DNA of 7,907 nucleotides from Gammaproteobacteria bacterium (GTDB lineage: Bacteria > Pseudomonadota > Gammaproteobacteria > UBA9214): the NCBI GenBank assembly GCA_030599705.1, contig JAUVNM010000072.1, forward strand, positions 1 to 7,907. Reading direction: 5' to 3'. Made by a program: the position numbers and the translations under genes. Numbering within the stretch: position 1 is the stretch's first letter; every line of letters starts with the position of its first letter. Of this stretch, positions 1-7,393 are shown piece after piece. The notes below the pieces were generated by a model. That model saw only the letters and a list, made by a program, of their open reading frames with translations. It did not search any database and was not told where the DNA came from.

Positions 1-24
1 GGGCGCCGGTCCTACGAATAATCC

Positions 25-42
25 GGTCGAATGAATTCGACC
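25..42 (-). repeat. REP-like hairpin, left copy
   Basis: An 8-bp perfect inverted repeat with a 2-nt centre: GGTCGAAT at 25-32 pairs with ATTCGACC at 35-42. On the minus strand it is preceded by GTAG (bases 46-43). The minus-strand apex reads AAT-TC-ATT, as in the right copy read on the plus strand. Its third stem pair is T-A where the right copy has C-G. Confidence 0.85.
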
Positions 43-63
43 CTACATGTGAATTCTGATTAA

Positions 64-88
64 GTAGGGCCGAATTCATTCGGCCTAC
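64..88 (+). repeat. REP-like hairpin, right copy
   Basis: GGCCGAAT at 68-75 pairs with ATTCGGCC at 78-85 around a TC centre, and three more pairs form outside (64-66 with 86-88) once G67 is bulged out. GTAG is present at both feet (plus strand 64-67; minus strand 88-85), so orientation is ambiguous. By the TC centre it lies opposite to the left copy. Confidence 0.85.
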
Positions 89-111
89 AGTGCGTAGCGC
101 CGTAACCCGAC

Positions 112-1332
112 CTACTGCACCAGCTGGTTCAAATCAAAGATCGGTAGCAGGATCGCCAGCACGATCACCAGCACCACGCTGCCCATGAACAGGATCAGCA
201 GGGGTTCGAACAGCCCCAGCAGGGCCGCAATCAGGGTTTCTATCTCGCTATCCTGGTTGTCCGCGGCACGCTCCAGCATCTGTTCCAGTTTGCCGCTGGC
301 CTCACCACTGGCCACCAGTTGCGTCGTCATGGGCGGGAAATAACCGCTCTTCTCGAGGGCCGCTGCGATCCCGGCCCCCTCGCGCACCCGCGCCGTCGCC
401 TCCTCCACCGCCCTGCGCATCGGCAGGTTTGACATCACCTGGGCCGAGATGCGCAGTGCTTCGAGAACCGGCACGCCACTGGCAGTGAGAATACTGAAGG
501 TACGGGCGAAACGGCCGGTATTCAGACCACGTTCCAGCCTTGCTATCAGGGGGACCCGGAGCAGCAGCTGGTGAAACCGGTAGCGGCTCTGGTCATTGCG
601 CAGCATATAGTTAAAGCCGACCACCAGCAGCACGATCAGGACAATCAGCAGCAGGCCGTAAGCACGCAGGAAATCGCTGGTGGCAATCATGTACCGGGTC
701 AGCGGCGGCAATTGCTGCCCGATATTCTCGAACACCTGCACTACCTGCGGAACCACGAAGGTCATCAGGCCACCGACCACCGCAATGGCGACCAGGGTCA
801 GCAGCGCGGGGTAAAATACCGCAAGCTGGATCTTCTGGCGCATGCGCTGGCGGCTTTCCGTATAGTCCGCCAGCCGCTCCAGTACCCGCTCCAGGTGCCC
901 GGACTCTTCACCTGCCTGGACCGTCGTCTGGTACAGCTCGGGAAACGCGTGCGGAAAATCGGACAGGCCGGAGGCCAGTGAATGTCCCTCCATCACCCGC
1001 GAACGCACGGCCATCAACATGCTTTTCAGGCGCGGCTTTTCCGCCTGCTGCGACACGGCCCGCAGGCATTCTTCCAGCGGCAGCCCGGCACGCACCAGGG
1101 TCGCCAGCTGGCGGGTAATCAGGGCAAGTTCGGTGGCGCTGATGCCACGCTTCAGCAGGGTAATGCCAGGTTTACCGGCCCTTGCTTCCCGCTGGACAAC
1201 CTCTTCGACAGCCAGCGGGATCCAGCTCTTCTCGCGCAACTGTTGCCTGACCTGGCGCGCGGTATCCCCCTCGAGAACCCCCTTCTTCTCGCGGCCGCCG
1301 GCATCCAGTGCGGTGTATTCAAAAGCACCCAT
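112..1332 (-). CDS. gspF: T2SS inner-membrane platform protein GspF
   Basis: GspF is the polytopic inner-membrane platform protein of the T2SS. It is thought to couple the GspE ATPase to pseudopilus assembly. The 406-residue length is the family norm. Two tandem T2SSF domains are visible (about residues 70-193 and 273-395), each with the family's G-E-x-S-G-x-L signature (GEESGHL near 141, GEASGKL near 343). Hydrophobic membrane segments lie at about 169-195, 221-243 and 370-398. The ATG at 1330-1332 suits the family N-terminus (MGAFEYTALD), but I see no good Shine-Dalgarno sequence before it. It lies 45 bp downstream of gspE on the same strand and is probably cotranscribed. The TAG stop lies inside a REP-like repeat, so the last residues (LVQ) may have been set by repeat insertion. 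PilC of type IV pili is the main paralogue; the linked gspC, gspD and gspE favour GspF. Confidence 0.95.
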   Translation of the reverse strand: MGAFEYTALDAGGREKKGVLEGDTARQVRQQLREKSWIPLAVEEVVQREARAGKPGITLLKRGISATELALITRQLATLVRAGLPLEECLRAVSQQAEKPRLKSMLMAVRSRVMEGHSLASGLSDFPHAFPELYQTTVQAGEESGHLERVLERLADYTESRQRMRQKIQLAVFYPALLTLVAIAVVGGLMTFVVPQVVQVFENIGQQLPPLTRYMIATSDFLRAYGLLLIVLIVLLVVGFNYMLRNDQSRYRFHQLLLRVPLIARLERGLNTGRFARTFSILTASGVPVLEALRISAQVMSNLPMRRAVEEATARVREGAGIAAALEKSGYFPPMTTQLVASGEASGKLEQMLERAADNQDSEIETLIAALLGLFEPLLILFMGSVVLVIVLAILLPIFDLNQLVQ

Positions 1333-1377
1333 AATTCAGTAAGGAAGCCGGACGTTCAAGCAGGTTTCGGCAGGGTG

Positions 1378-2913
1378 TTATTCGCCCTGGGTGACCCGCA
1401 GGACTTCTTCGATGGATGTTTCGCCCAATAGCACCTTGCGCCAGCCATCCTCGCGAATACCCGGGGAGCGTTCACGCGCCTTGCGTTCCATGTCATGCTC
1501 ACTGGCGCCGTCATGAATCATGGTGCGGATGTCATCATCGATTTCCACCAGCTCATAGATGCCGGTACGCCCGCGGTAGCCCAGCTGATTACAGGCCGGG
1601 CAACCGGCCGGGCGGTACAGCGTCGGGGGAGAGGCTTCGGGAACGCCGAGGGTTTCACAGTCTGCATGGCCTGCCGTATAAGGCTGTTTGCAGTCATCAC
1701 ACAACACCCGCACCAGCCGCTGCGCCAGCACCCCGACCAGGCTGGATGACAGCAGGAACGGTTCCACACCCATGTCACGCAACCGCGTCACGGCGCCAAC
1801 CGCGCTGTTGGTGTGCAGGGTTGAGAACACCAGGTGCCCGGTCAGGCTGGCCTGGACGGCAATTTCAGCGGTTTCCAGGTCACGGATCTCGCCGACCATA
1901 ACCACATCCGGGTCCTGGCGCAGGATGGCGCGCAGCCCGCGCGCAAACGTCAGTTCCACCTTGGTGTTGACCTGGGTCTGGCCGATGCCGTCGAGGTAAT
2001 ACTCGATGGGGTCTTCCACCGTCATAATGTTGCGGCGCTTGTCGTTCAAACGTTCCAGTGCGGCATACAGGGTGGTGGTCTTGCCGGAGCCGGTCGGACC
2101 GGTGACCAGGATAATGCCATGTGGTTTGCTGATCAGATGATCACTGACATCCATGGTGTGCTGCGCCATCCCCAGGTGCCCCAGTTCCAGGCGCCCGGCC
2201 TGCTTGTCGAGCAGTCGCAGTACCACGCGTTCCCCGTTGCCGGAAGGCAGGGTCGACACCCGTACATCGACGGCCCGACCGGCGACCCGCAGGGAGATCC
2301 GGCCATCCTGTGGCAGGCGCTTCTCGGCAATATCGAGACGCGCCATCACCTTGATGCGCGACACCAGCAACGGCGCCAGCACCCGCTGCGGCTGCAGTAC
2401 CTCACGCAACACTCCGTCAACACGAAACCGGACCACCAGCCGGTTCTCGAACGGTTCAATATGAATATCCGAGGCATTCTCCTTGATCGCCTCGGTCAGC
2501 AGCGCGTTGATCAGGCGGATGATCGGCGCATCATCCTCGCTCTCCAGCAAATCCTCCGGCTCCGACAGTTGCTGGGCAATATGAAACAGGTCCATATCTT
2601 CGCCGATGTCGCCCATCATCTGCATGGCTTCGGAGGAGTCCTGCTCATAGGTAACCGACAGCAGGTGGTCAAACTGATCAGCATCGACGGTCTGCAGGTT
2701 CAGGGGTTGATTGACGAAGCGGCGCAGTTCAATCAGCGCCATGGGATCGATCCCGGGGCGATGCAAAACGACAATCTTGCCGTTCTCTGCGCCGGTTACC
2801 AGTACGCCATGGCGCTTGGCAAACAGGAAGGGGGGGCGTTGAAAGCCGACGTGGCCGTCGGTTGCCGGGTCTTCAGGGTCCAGGCTGCTCAGCTCACTCA
2901 TCCGTCCAGTCAT
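1378..2913 (-). CDS. gspE: T2SS assembly ATPase GspE
   Basis: GspE is the cytoplasmic hexameric ATPase that powers T2SS pseudopilus assembly, docking on GspL and GspF. In this 511-residue protein an N-terminal region (about 20-120) precedes the N2E/ATPase core. Visible motifs are Walker A GPTGSGKT at 272-279 (K278), an Asp-box MTVEDPIEY near 297-305, Walker B around 334-345 (DPDVVMVGEIRD, Glu342), and a His-box TGHLVFSTLHTN at 358-369. A tetracysteine zinc site (C405, C408, C438, C441) is typical of GspE. All catalytic residues seem intact. The start is uncertain. The ATG at 2913 overlaps gspD by 20 bp; a second in-frame ATG at 2901 (MSELSS) overlaps by only 8 bp in the ATGAGTGA arrangement typical of translational coupling, with a weak GGACGG just before it. 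Either way gspE is coupled to gspD. PilB is the alternative family, made unlikely by the neighbours. Confidence 0.95.
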   Translation of the reverse strand: MTGRMSELSSLDPEDPATDGHVGFQRPPFLFAKRHGVLVTGAENGKIVVLHRPGIDPMALIELRRFVNQPLNLQTVDADQFDHLLSVTYEQDSSEAMQMMGDIGEDMDLFHIAQQLSEPEDLLESEDDAPIIRLINALLTEAIKENASDIHIEPFENRLVVRFRVDGVLREVLQPQRVLAPLLVSRIKVMARLDIAEKRLPQDGRISLRVAGRAVDVRVSTLPSGNGERVVLRLLDKQAGRLELGHLGMAQHTMDVSDHLISKPHGIILVTGPTGSGKTTTLYAALERLNDKRRNIMTVEDPIEYYLDGIGQTQVNTKVELTFARGLRAILRQDPDVVMVGEIRDLETAEIAVQASLTGHLVFSTLHTNSAVGAVTRLRDMGVEPFLLSSSLVGVLAQRLVRVLCDDCKQPYTAGHADCETLGVPEASPPTLYRPAGCPACNQLGYRGRTGIYELVEIDDDIRTMIHDGASEHDMERKARERSPGIREDGWRKVLLGETSIEEVLRVTQGE

Positions 2914-4891
2914 ACCATGGCTTTACGGGCACTGGTTCCTCTGGCAGGGCAATTAACTCCCGATTTTCCCATTCCGGCAATACCGGGTGGTTCTGATTCG
3001 ACATCAGCTCTATCCCGTCCTCTGCCTGAATCGACTGCAAGGCCCGCAGGTAATTGTACTTGCTGTTGGTGTAGTGTTCCGTTGTGGCCTTGTCACGCAG
3101 GATCACCGGATGGATAAACACCATCAGGTTGGTCTTGTTAATACTGGTCCCCGTGGACCGGAACAGGTAACCCAGCAGCGGGATATCGCCCAGCAGCGGG
3201 ATCTTCTGGTGGGACTCCCCGACCTGGTCCTCGATGAGCCCCCCCAGCACCACCACCGAACCGGAATCGGCAATCACGGTGGTCTTGATGGAACGCTTGT
3301 TGGTAATCAGGTCCGAAGCACCAACCACGCTGTCCGCGATACTGGATATCTCCTGCTCAATATTCAGCTTGAGCGCATCCCCCTCGTTGATCTGCGGTTT
3401 GATCTTCAGCGTCAGCCCGACATCCTCGCGCTGGATGGTCTGGAACGGGTTGGTGGCCCCGTCATTGGCACCGGTGCTGGTGAACGAGCCGGTGATAAAC
3501 GGTACGTTCTCACCAATAATAATCTCGGCCTCCTCATTATCGAGGGTAATCAGCGTGGGTGTGGAGAGGATATTGGTATTGGCATCGGCAGACAGTGCCT
3601 GTACCAGTCCGACAAAGTTGGTGCTGTTGTCACTGCTGACACGGCCGAATCCAACGGACGCGTTGGATTTCTGCGCCGGCAGCTGGGTACCATCTTTCGC
3701 ACTGATCACGGCATTCGCGACATCCGTAATGGTGGTCCCGGTATTGGTGAAGTTGATCAGTCCGACCGGGCCGGTGCCTTCGTTCAGACCACTGATAATC
3801 CATTGCATCCCCAGTTCCCGGCTGGTATCCAGAGAAACCTCGGCGATCACGGCATCGACCAGCACCTGGGCGCGGCGGATATCCAGCTTGCTGATGACGT
3901 GCTTCATGGTACGCATAATGTCCGGCGGCGCGGTAATCACCAGCGAATTGGTGGCTTCATCTGCCTGGATGTCGAACACGCCGCGCGGGGCCGCGGTTTT
4001 TCCCTTGCCGCCTTCCTTCTTCTCGACCTCGCCAACGCCCTTGAGCACATCGACAATCTCGGTCGCCTCGGCATACTTCAGATAGATCACGTCGGTATTG
4101 CCGCCAGTTTCCAGCGGTGTATCCAGGTGTGATATCAGGGCGCGCATGCGCAGCCGCAGGGAACGGTCACCCCCCAGCAATACACTGTTGGTACGCTCGT
4201 CTGCGACCAGTACCGGCCCCCCGGCCGCTGCCGGGGTCTTGCCCTTGGCGGGGGCCGCCCGTTGCAGGGTGGTCAACACGCGCACCACCTCGTTGGCGGC
4301 GGCATGCTGCAGTGGAATGATATCAATCTCGCTGTCGCTGACCTGGTCGATGCGCCGGATGATACTGACCAGGCGGGCCACGTTGCGGGCACGATCGGAA
4401 ATGATCAGGACATTGGTCGCAGGATAGGCTGCCAGGTGTCCCTGCTGCGGGACCAGCGGCCGCAGGATGGGTACCAGCTGCGCTGCCGCGATATTGTCCA
4501 CCTGGATGACCCGGGTGACCATTTCATCACCGACCGCCTGATCCGCATCGCCCACCGTCGGGATACCGTCCTGCTTGGCGTTGACATCCGGGACAATCTT
4601 GATGACCGCCCCGCTGGGGACGGCGGCAAAGCCGTGTACCTTCAGGATAGACAGGAATACCTGGTAGACCTCTTCACTGTCCATGGGACGCGAGGAAACC
4701 ACCGTGACCTTGCCCTTAACCCTTGGATCTATAATGAAATTTCGCCCGGTTACCTCGGCAACCGTGCTGATCAGGGCACTGATATCCGCATCTTTCAGGT
4801 TCAGGGTCACGGTCTGCGCAACCACCGGAAGCGCAATGGCCAGCCAGACAGCAAGTGCCAACAGTAATTGTCGTGTGCGTCTCATGGTCAC
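2894..4891 (-). CDS. gspD: T2SS outer-membrane secretin GspD
   Basis: GspD forms the multimeric outer-membrane channel through which folded exoproteins leave. The 665-residue precursor has a Sec signal peptide (positive MTMRRTR, hydrophobic 9-24, likely cleavage near A25). It continues with an N0 domain (about 27-100), N1-N3 ring-building domains (about 125-185, 189-258, 266-338), the secretin barrel domain (about 340-600, with the conserved PLLGDIPLLGYLF at 565-577) and a C-terminal tail (600-665) that could be the pilotin-binding S domain. Two Gly/Ala/Lys-rich linkers (about 212-226 and 289-304) interrupt N2 and N3, as is usual in GspD. The first codon is GTG at 4889-4891, with GGAG (4903-4900, minus strand) 8 nt upstream. 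An ATG two codons later sits 14 nt from that GGAG, so GTG is preferred. Its 3' end overlaps gspE. PilQ is excluded by the N-domain layout and neighbours. Confidence 0.96.
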   Translation of the reverse strand: MTMRRTRQLLLALAVWLAIALPVVAQTVTLNLKDADISALISTVAEVTGRNFIIDPRVKGKVTVVSSRPMDSEEVYQVFLSILKVHGFAAVPSGAVIKIVPDVNAKQDGIPTVGDADQAVGDEMVTRVIQVDNIAAAQLVPILRPLVPQQGHLAAYPATNVLIISDRARNVARLVSIIRRIDQVSDSEIDIIPLQHAAANEVVRVLTTLQRAAPAKGKTPAAAGGPVLVADERTNSVLLGGDRSLRLRMRALISHLDTPLETGGNTDVIYLKYAEATEIVDVLKGVGEVEKKEGGKGKTAAPRGVFDIQADEATNSLVITAPPDIMRTMKHVISKLDIRRAQVLVDAVIAEVSLDTSRELGMQWIISGLNEGTGPVGLINFTNTGTTITDVANAVISAKDGTQLPAQKSNASVGFGRVSSDNSTNFVGLVQALSADANTNILSTPTLITLDNEEAEIIIGENVPFITGSFTSTGANDGATNPFQTIQREDVGLTLKIKPQINEGDALKLNIEQEISSIADSVVGASDLITNKRSIKTTVIADSGSVVVLGGLIEDQVGESHQKIPLLGDIPLLGYLFRSTGTSINKTNLMVFIHPVILRDKATTEHYTNSKYNYLRALQSIQAEDGIELMSNQNHPVLPEWENRELIALPEEPVPVKPWYDWTDE

Positions 4892-4899
4892 AGCGCAAT

Positions 4900-4903
4900 C
4901 TCC
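4900..4903 (-). promoter_or_regulatory. Ribosome binding site deciding the gspD GTG start
   Basis: GGAG on the minus strand lies 8 nt before the GTG at 4891-4889 and 14 nt before the alternative ATG at 4885. The spacing selects the GTG start. Confidence 0.6.
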
Positions 4904-4929
4904 GTTACGCCCTGTATCATCCTGAAATA

Positions 4930-4959
4930 TTTATATATATCGGTAAGTTAATATGATAA
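4930..4959 (-). promoter_or_regulatory. Candidate internal promoter before gspD
   Basis: In the 84-bp gspC/gspD gap the minus strand reads TTATCA (4959-4954, 4/6 match to -35), an 18-bp spacer, then TATAAA (4935-4930, 5/6 match to -10). This lies in a strikingly AT-rich stretch (about 4920-4960) inside an otherwise GC-rich operon. A start near 4923 would give a leader of about 30 nt including the GGAG of gspD. AT-rich DNA yields chance matches, so this is only a candidate; it could instead be a site for a nucleoid protein. Confidence 0.35.
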
Positions 4960-4975
4960 TTGAGGGGTTTCCCAG

Positions 4976-5890
4976 CTATTCGGGCATACTGAATGTCAGG
5001 GTCTCCTCCTGGTCATTGCGGAGGACTGTCATAGTGACCGTTTCACCGGCCTGGGCACTCTTCAGCGCCTTCATACCATTGGCCAGGGAATTCAGTTTGA
5101 CGTCGTTGATCCCGGTCACGACATCACCATTCTGCAGCCCCATTGCCTGGAACAATTGCGGGTCCCGACCGGGCTGGAGAGTGTAGCCTACCATGTTGCC
5201 GTCTTCACCCTTTTTCGGGGTCGCGCGCACCAGCCCGTAGAGTGATTTCGGGTTCTGTTTCAGATCCCGGCGCAACGACTTGAGGCGCTGTGCCTGACTG
5301 GTTGTCCTGGCTGCATTCCTGCTGATCGATCTACCCGCTGTGACGCGCCCGCCACCGAGTTTTTCCTCGGGTAACCGCAAGGTTTCGAAACGTCCGCCAC
5401 GCTTCAGGATGACCTTGTTCGGATGTACTTCACTCAGCTCGGCGTTCCCGGGCACCTTGTCGCCGATGGAATAATGTTGTTCCTTGCCACGCGGGTCCGC
5501 GATGATGGCCCGGGCCAGTTTCGGATCATCGGACGCAAAGGCGCCATGCAGCACCAGCTTGAGGCGGGTATCCGGCGCGTGGGCCGGCACCGGTGTCTTC
5601 ACCTCGACCTTCACACGGCCGGCTTCGCCGAACATATGCCAGTCCGGCATTGCGTGAATCTTCTGCTGGTCCGGATGCGGCTTCGGCCTGGCCAGTGTCG
5701 CGCTAACGACCGGTTCCGCTGCAACCGGCTCCGGATCCTCCACAACTCGCCAGGTAACGGTTGCCAGCATCCAGGCAATCCAGACCACCAGCAGCACGTT
5801 CACGGCAAGTGCCGCATGCTTGACCCAGGCGCCCTGCAGCAGGCGCACCAGTTCAGCCGGTTGCAGGCTCTGCAGCTTGTCCAAAATCAC
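4976..5890 (-). CDS. gspC: T2SS inner-membrane protein GspC
   Basis: GspC links the inner-membrane platform to the secretin and helps choose substrates. The 304-residue protein has the expected order. A short cytoplasmic N-terminus precedes one membrane helix (about 26-47) and a Pro/Ala-rich periplasmic linker (about 51-75). The HR (homology) domain follows at about 83-175 (from WHMFGEAG through LKLVLHGAFAS to a basic ILKRGGRFETLRL strand), where family members contact GspD N0. A basic connector (about 185-225) leads to a C-terminal PDZ domain (about 233-303, including MGLQNGDVVTGINDVKLNS). The start codon is GTG at 5890-5888, with an AGGGT-type site about 6 nt upstream; a TTG two codons later is possible. 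It begins only 17 bp after the rhlB stop, so the two are very likely cotranscribed. The 84-bp gap to gspD is AT-rich. PDZ-type rather than coiled-coil-type GspC is clear. Confidence 0.93.
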   Translation of the reverse strand: MILDKLQSLQPAELVRLLQGAWVKHAALAVNVLLVVWIAWMLATVTWRVVEDPEPVAAEPVVSATLARPKPHPDQQKIHAMPDWHMFGEAGRVKVEVKTPVPAHAPDTRLKLVLHGAFASDDPKLARAIIADPRGKEQHYSIGDKVPGNAELSEVHPNKVILKRGGRFETLRLPEEKLGGGRVTAGRSISRNAARTTSQAQRLKSLRRDLKQNPKSLYGLVRATPKKGEDGNMVGYTLQPGRDPQLFQAMGLQNGDVVTGINDVKLNSLANGMKALKSAQAGETVTMTVLRNDQEETLTFSMPE

Positions 5891-5907
5891 CCTGTTACCC
5901 TGAACGC

Positions 5908-7200
5908 TTAACCGTGTTTTACGCGATGCCCGCGACCCGGCCGGGAATTTCTGCCAGCCGGCCGGCTACCCGGCTTGCGGCGTCCCCCCGGTTTCTCGTA
6001 ATGCCGGATCTTGACCGGCGGCTTGAGTGGCTGGATATAGCCATCGGGCACCGGTTCGACCGGGATCTTGTGACCGATAAATTCCTCGATCTCCGGCAAG
6101 GAGTAGACAAAGTTCTCGCAGGCGAAGCTGACCGCATCACCGTCCTTGCCAATGCGCGCCGTGCGGCCGATGCGATGGACATAATCCTCGGCATCCTGCG
6201 GCAGGTCGTAGTTGAACACATGGCTCACATCGGGGATATGCAGCCCGCGCGCCGCGACATCCGTGGCAATCAGAATCGGCAACTTGCCTTGCTGGAATTC
6301 CTTCAGCAAGCGCTGGCGTTTCGTCTGGGGCACATCACCGGAGAGCACCGCCGTCTTGAAGCCGTTCCCCTCGAGATAGGCCCAGATGCGTTCGGCATTG
6401 CGCTTGGTGTTCACGAACACGATGCTGCGGCTGGGATCCACATGATTCAACAGGCCGATCAGCAGCGGGATCTTTTCTTCATTGGCGGTGTGGTACAGCA
6501 CCTGGCGGACCCGGTCGGCCGTCACCCGCTCCGGCTCCACGTCCACGGATTCCGGGTTATTCATGTGCTCATACGCCAGTTCCTGCACCCGGTGCGACAG
6601 CGTCGCTGAAAACAGCATGCCGAGGCGCTGGTCCGGCGGCGGGCAGCGGCGCAGCAGGAAGCGGATGTCTTTGATAAAACCGAGATCAAACATGCGGTCG
6701 GCCTCGTCGAGTACCACCGCTTCGATCTCCTTCAGGTTATAGACATGCTGCTTGAAATAATCGATCAACCGGCCCGGGGTACCAACCAGTATATCGACAC
6801 CGGCCTCGATGGCCGCGCGCTGGCTGTCAGCGCCGGTGCCGCCATAGGCCAGGCACAGGCGCATGTTGCAGTGCTTGCCGAGCAACTCCGCATCGGTATG
6901 GATCTGCATGGCCAGTTCGCGCGTCGGTGCGACGATCAGGGCGCGCGGCTGCGAGGCTTTGCGCTGTTCCGAGGGGGGCTTTGTTAACAGGCGTTTGTAG
7001 ATCGCAATCAGGAACGCGGCCGTCTTGCCGGTACCGGTTTGCGCCTGGCCGGCAACGTCGCGACCCTGCAGGGCGATCGGCAGGGTCTCCGCCTGTATCG
7101 GGGTGCATTTTGAAAATCCCGCATCATCAATACCTTGCATTAATTCTGGCGGCAGGTCGAAAGCGGAAAACGGGGTATCTGATAAATGGGACTCACTCAT
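5908..7200 (-). CDS. rhlB: DEAD-box ATP-dependent RNA helicase RhlB
   Basis: RhlB unwinds structured RNA; in E. coli it is the helicase partner of RNase E in the degradosome. The 430-residue protein (E. coli form about 421) has all DEAD-box motifs: Q-motif region (F14 to Q36, with CTPIQ at 32-36), motif I AQTGTGKT at 53-60 (K59), Ia PTRELA at 92-97, TPGR at 141-144, DEAD at 165-168, SAT at 198-200, RGLHIPDV around 318-325 and VI HRIGRTAR at 342-349. RhlB-like stretches include FIKDIR, the MLFSATLSHRV region and VFNYDLP. A basic Arg/Gly/Pro tail (about 402-430) probably binds RNA, as in E. coli. ATG at 7200-7198 is the start; only a weak GGG lies before it. It diverges from trxA, the same arrangement as in E. 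coli, but gspC rather than gppA follows it. RhlE is less likely given the neighbourhood and motif context. Confidence 0.94.
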   Translation of the reverse strand: MSESHLSDTPFSAFDLPPELMQGIDDAGFSKCTPIQAETLPIALQGRDVAGQAQTGTGKTAAFLIAIYKRLLTKPPSEQRKASQPRALIVAPTRELAMQIHTDAELLGKHCNMRLCLAYGGTGADSQRAAIEAGVDILVGTPGRLIDYFKQHVYNLKEIEAVVLDEADRMFDLGFIKDIRFLLRRCPPPDQRLGMLFSATLSHRVQELAYEHMNNPESVDVEPERVTADRVRQVLYHTANEEKIPLLIGLLNHVDPSRSIVFVNTKRNAERIWAYLEGNGFKTAVLSGDVPQTKRQRLLKEFQQGKLPILIATDVAARGLHIPDVSHVFNYDLPQDAEDYVHRIGRTARIGKDGDAVSFACENFVYSLPEIEEFIGHKIPVEPVPDGYIQPLKPPVKIRHYEKPGGRRKPGSRPAGRNSRPGRGHRVKHG

Positions 7201-7237
7201 AACCCGCTAGGATACAGTAATTTATTGTCTGTTGGGC

Positions 7238-7266
7238 TTGTAATATGCTCGGAATTAGGCTCAAAT
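7238..7266 (+). promoter_or_regulatory. Weak candidate promoter for trxA
   Basis: TTGTAA at 7238-7243 and TCAAAT at 7261-7266 are separated by 17 bp; each matches the sigma-70 consensus at 4 of 6 bases. A better -10 (TAGAAT, 7273-7278, 5/6) has no good -35 at the right distance. Either would give a trxA leader of roughly 180-200 nt that includes the 7394-7415 hairpin. The support is weak. Confidence 0.2.
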
Positions 7267-7393
7267 GGGCAGTAGAATGAGATGTGTCGCGGCACAGCAG
7301 GCGCACCTCCGTCATGATAGGCCAGTCAAGGCCGCCCTTCCCGGGCCGGACCTCGACGAATCCATACGGCAATATTCCTTTGGCACGAAGTAA

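Larger units (their letters stand above)
1..115. repeat. Cluster of GTAG-headed REP-like palindromic repeats
   Basis: Read on the minus strand, the motif GTAGG begins at bases 115, 88, 46 and 15, giving units of about 27, 42, 31 and at least 15 bp in the same direction; the last unit runs off the window edge. Two units carry near-perfect hairpins (25-42 and 68-85, listed separately). The other two (90-115 and 1-15) look like partial elements, with GC-rich dyads but no full second arm. A GTAG tetranucleotide at the foot of an imperfect palindrome is the known signature of REP elements linked to RAYT (TnpA-REP) transposases; assigning this cluster to that class is inference. No T-run follows either hairpin on the minus strand, so it is not a classical intrinsic terminator, but it could protect the 3' end of the gsp mRNA. 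No RAYT gene is present in the window. Confidence 0.75.

Noticed and set aside
25..88. Intrinsic terminator after gspF
   Set aside because: The hairpins are stable, but neither is followed by a T-run on the transcribed (minus) strand.
1834..3117. 427-codon plus-strand ORF opposite gspE and the end of gspD
   Set aside because: It is antisense to genes with intact catalytic motifs, its translation is rich in Gln, His, Arg and Asp without any recognisable domain, and it spans the gspD/gspE junction. Long antisense frames are common opposite GC-rich genes.
2987..4132. 381-codon plus-strand ORF opposite gspD
   Set aside because: It is a shadow of the secretin gene, with no recognisable motif or plausible ribosome site in context.
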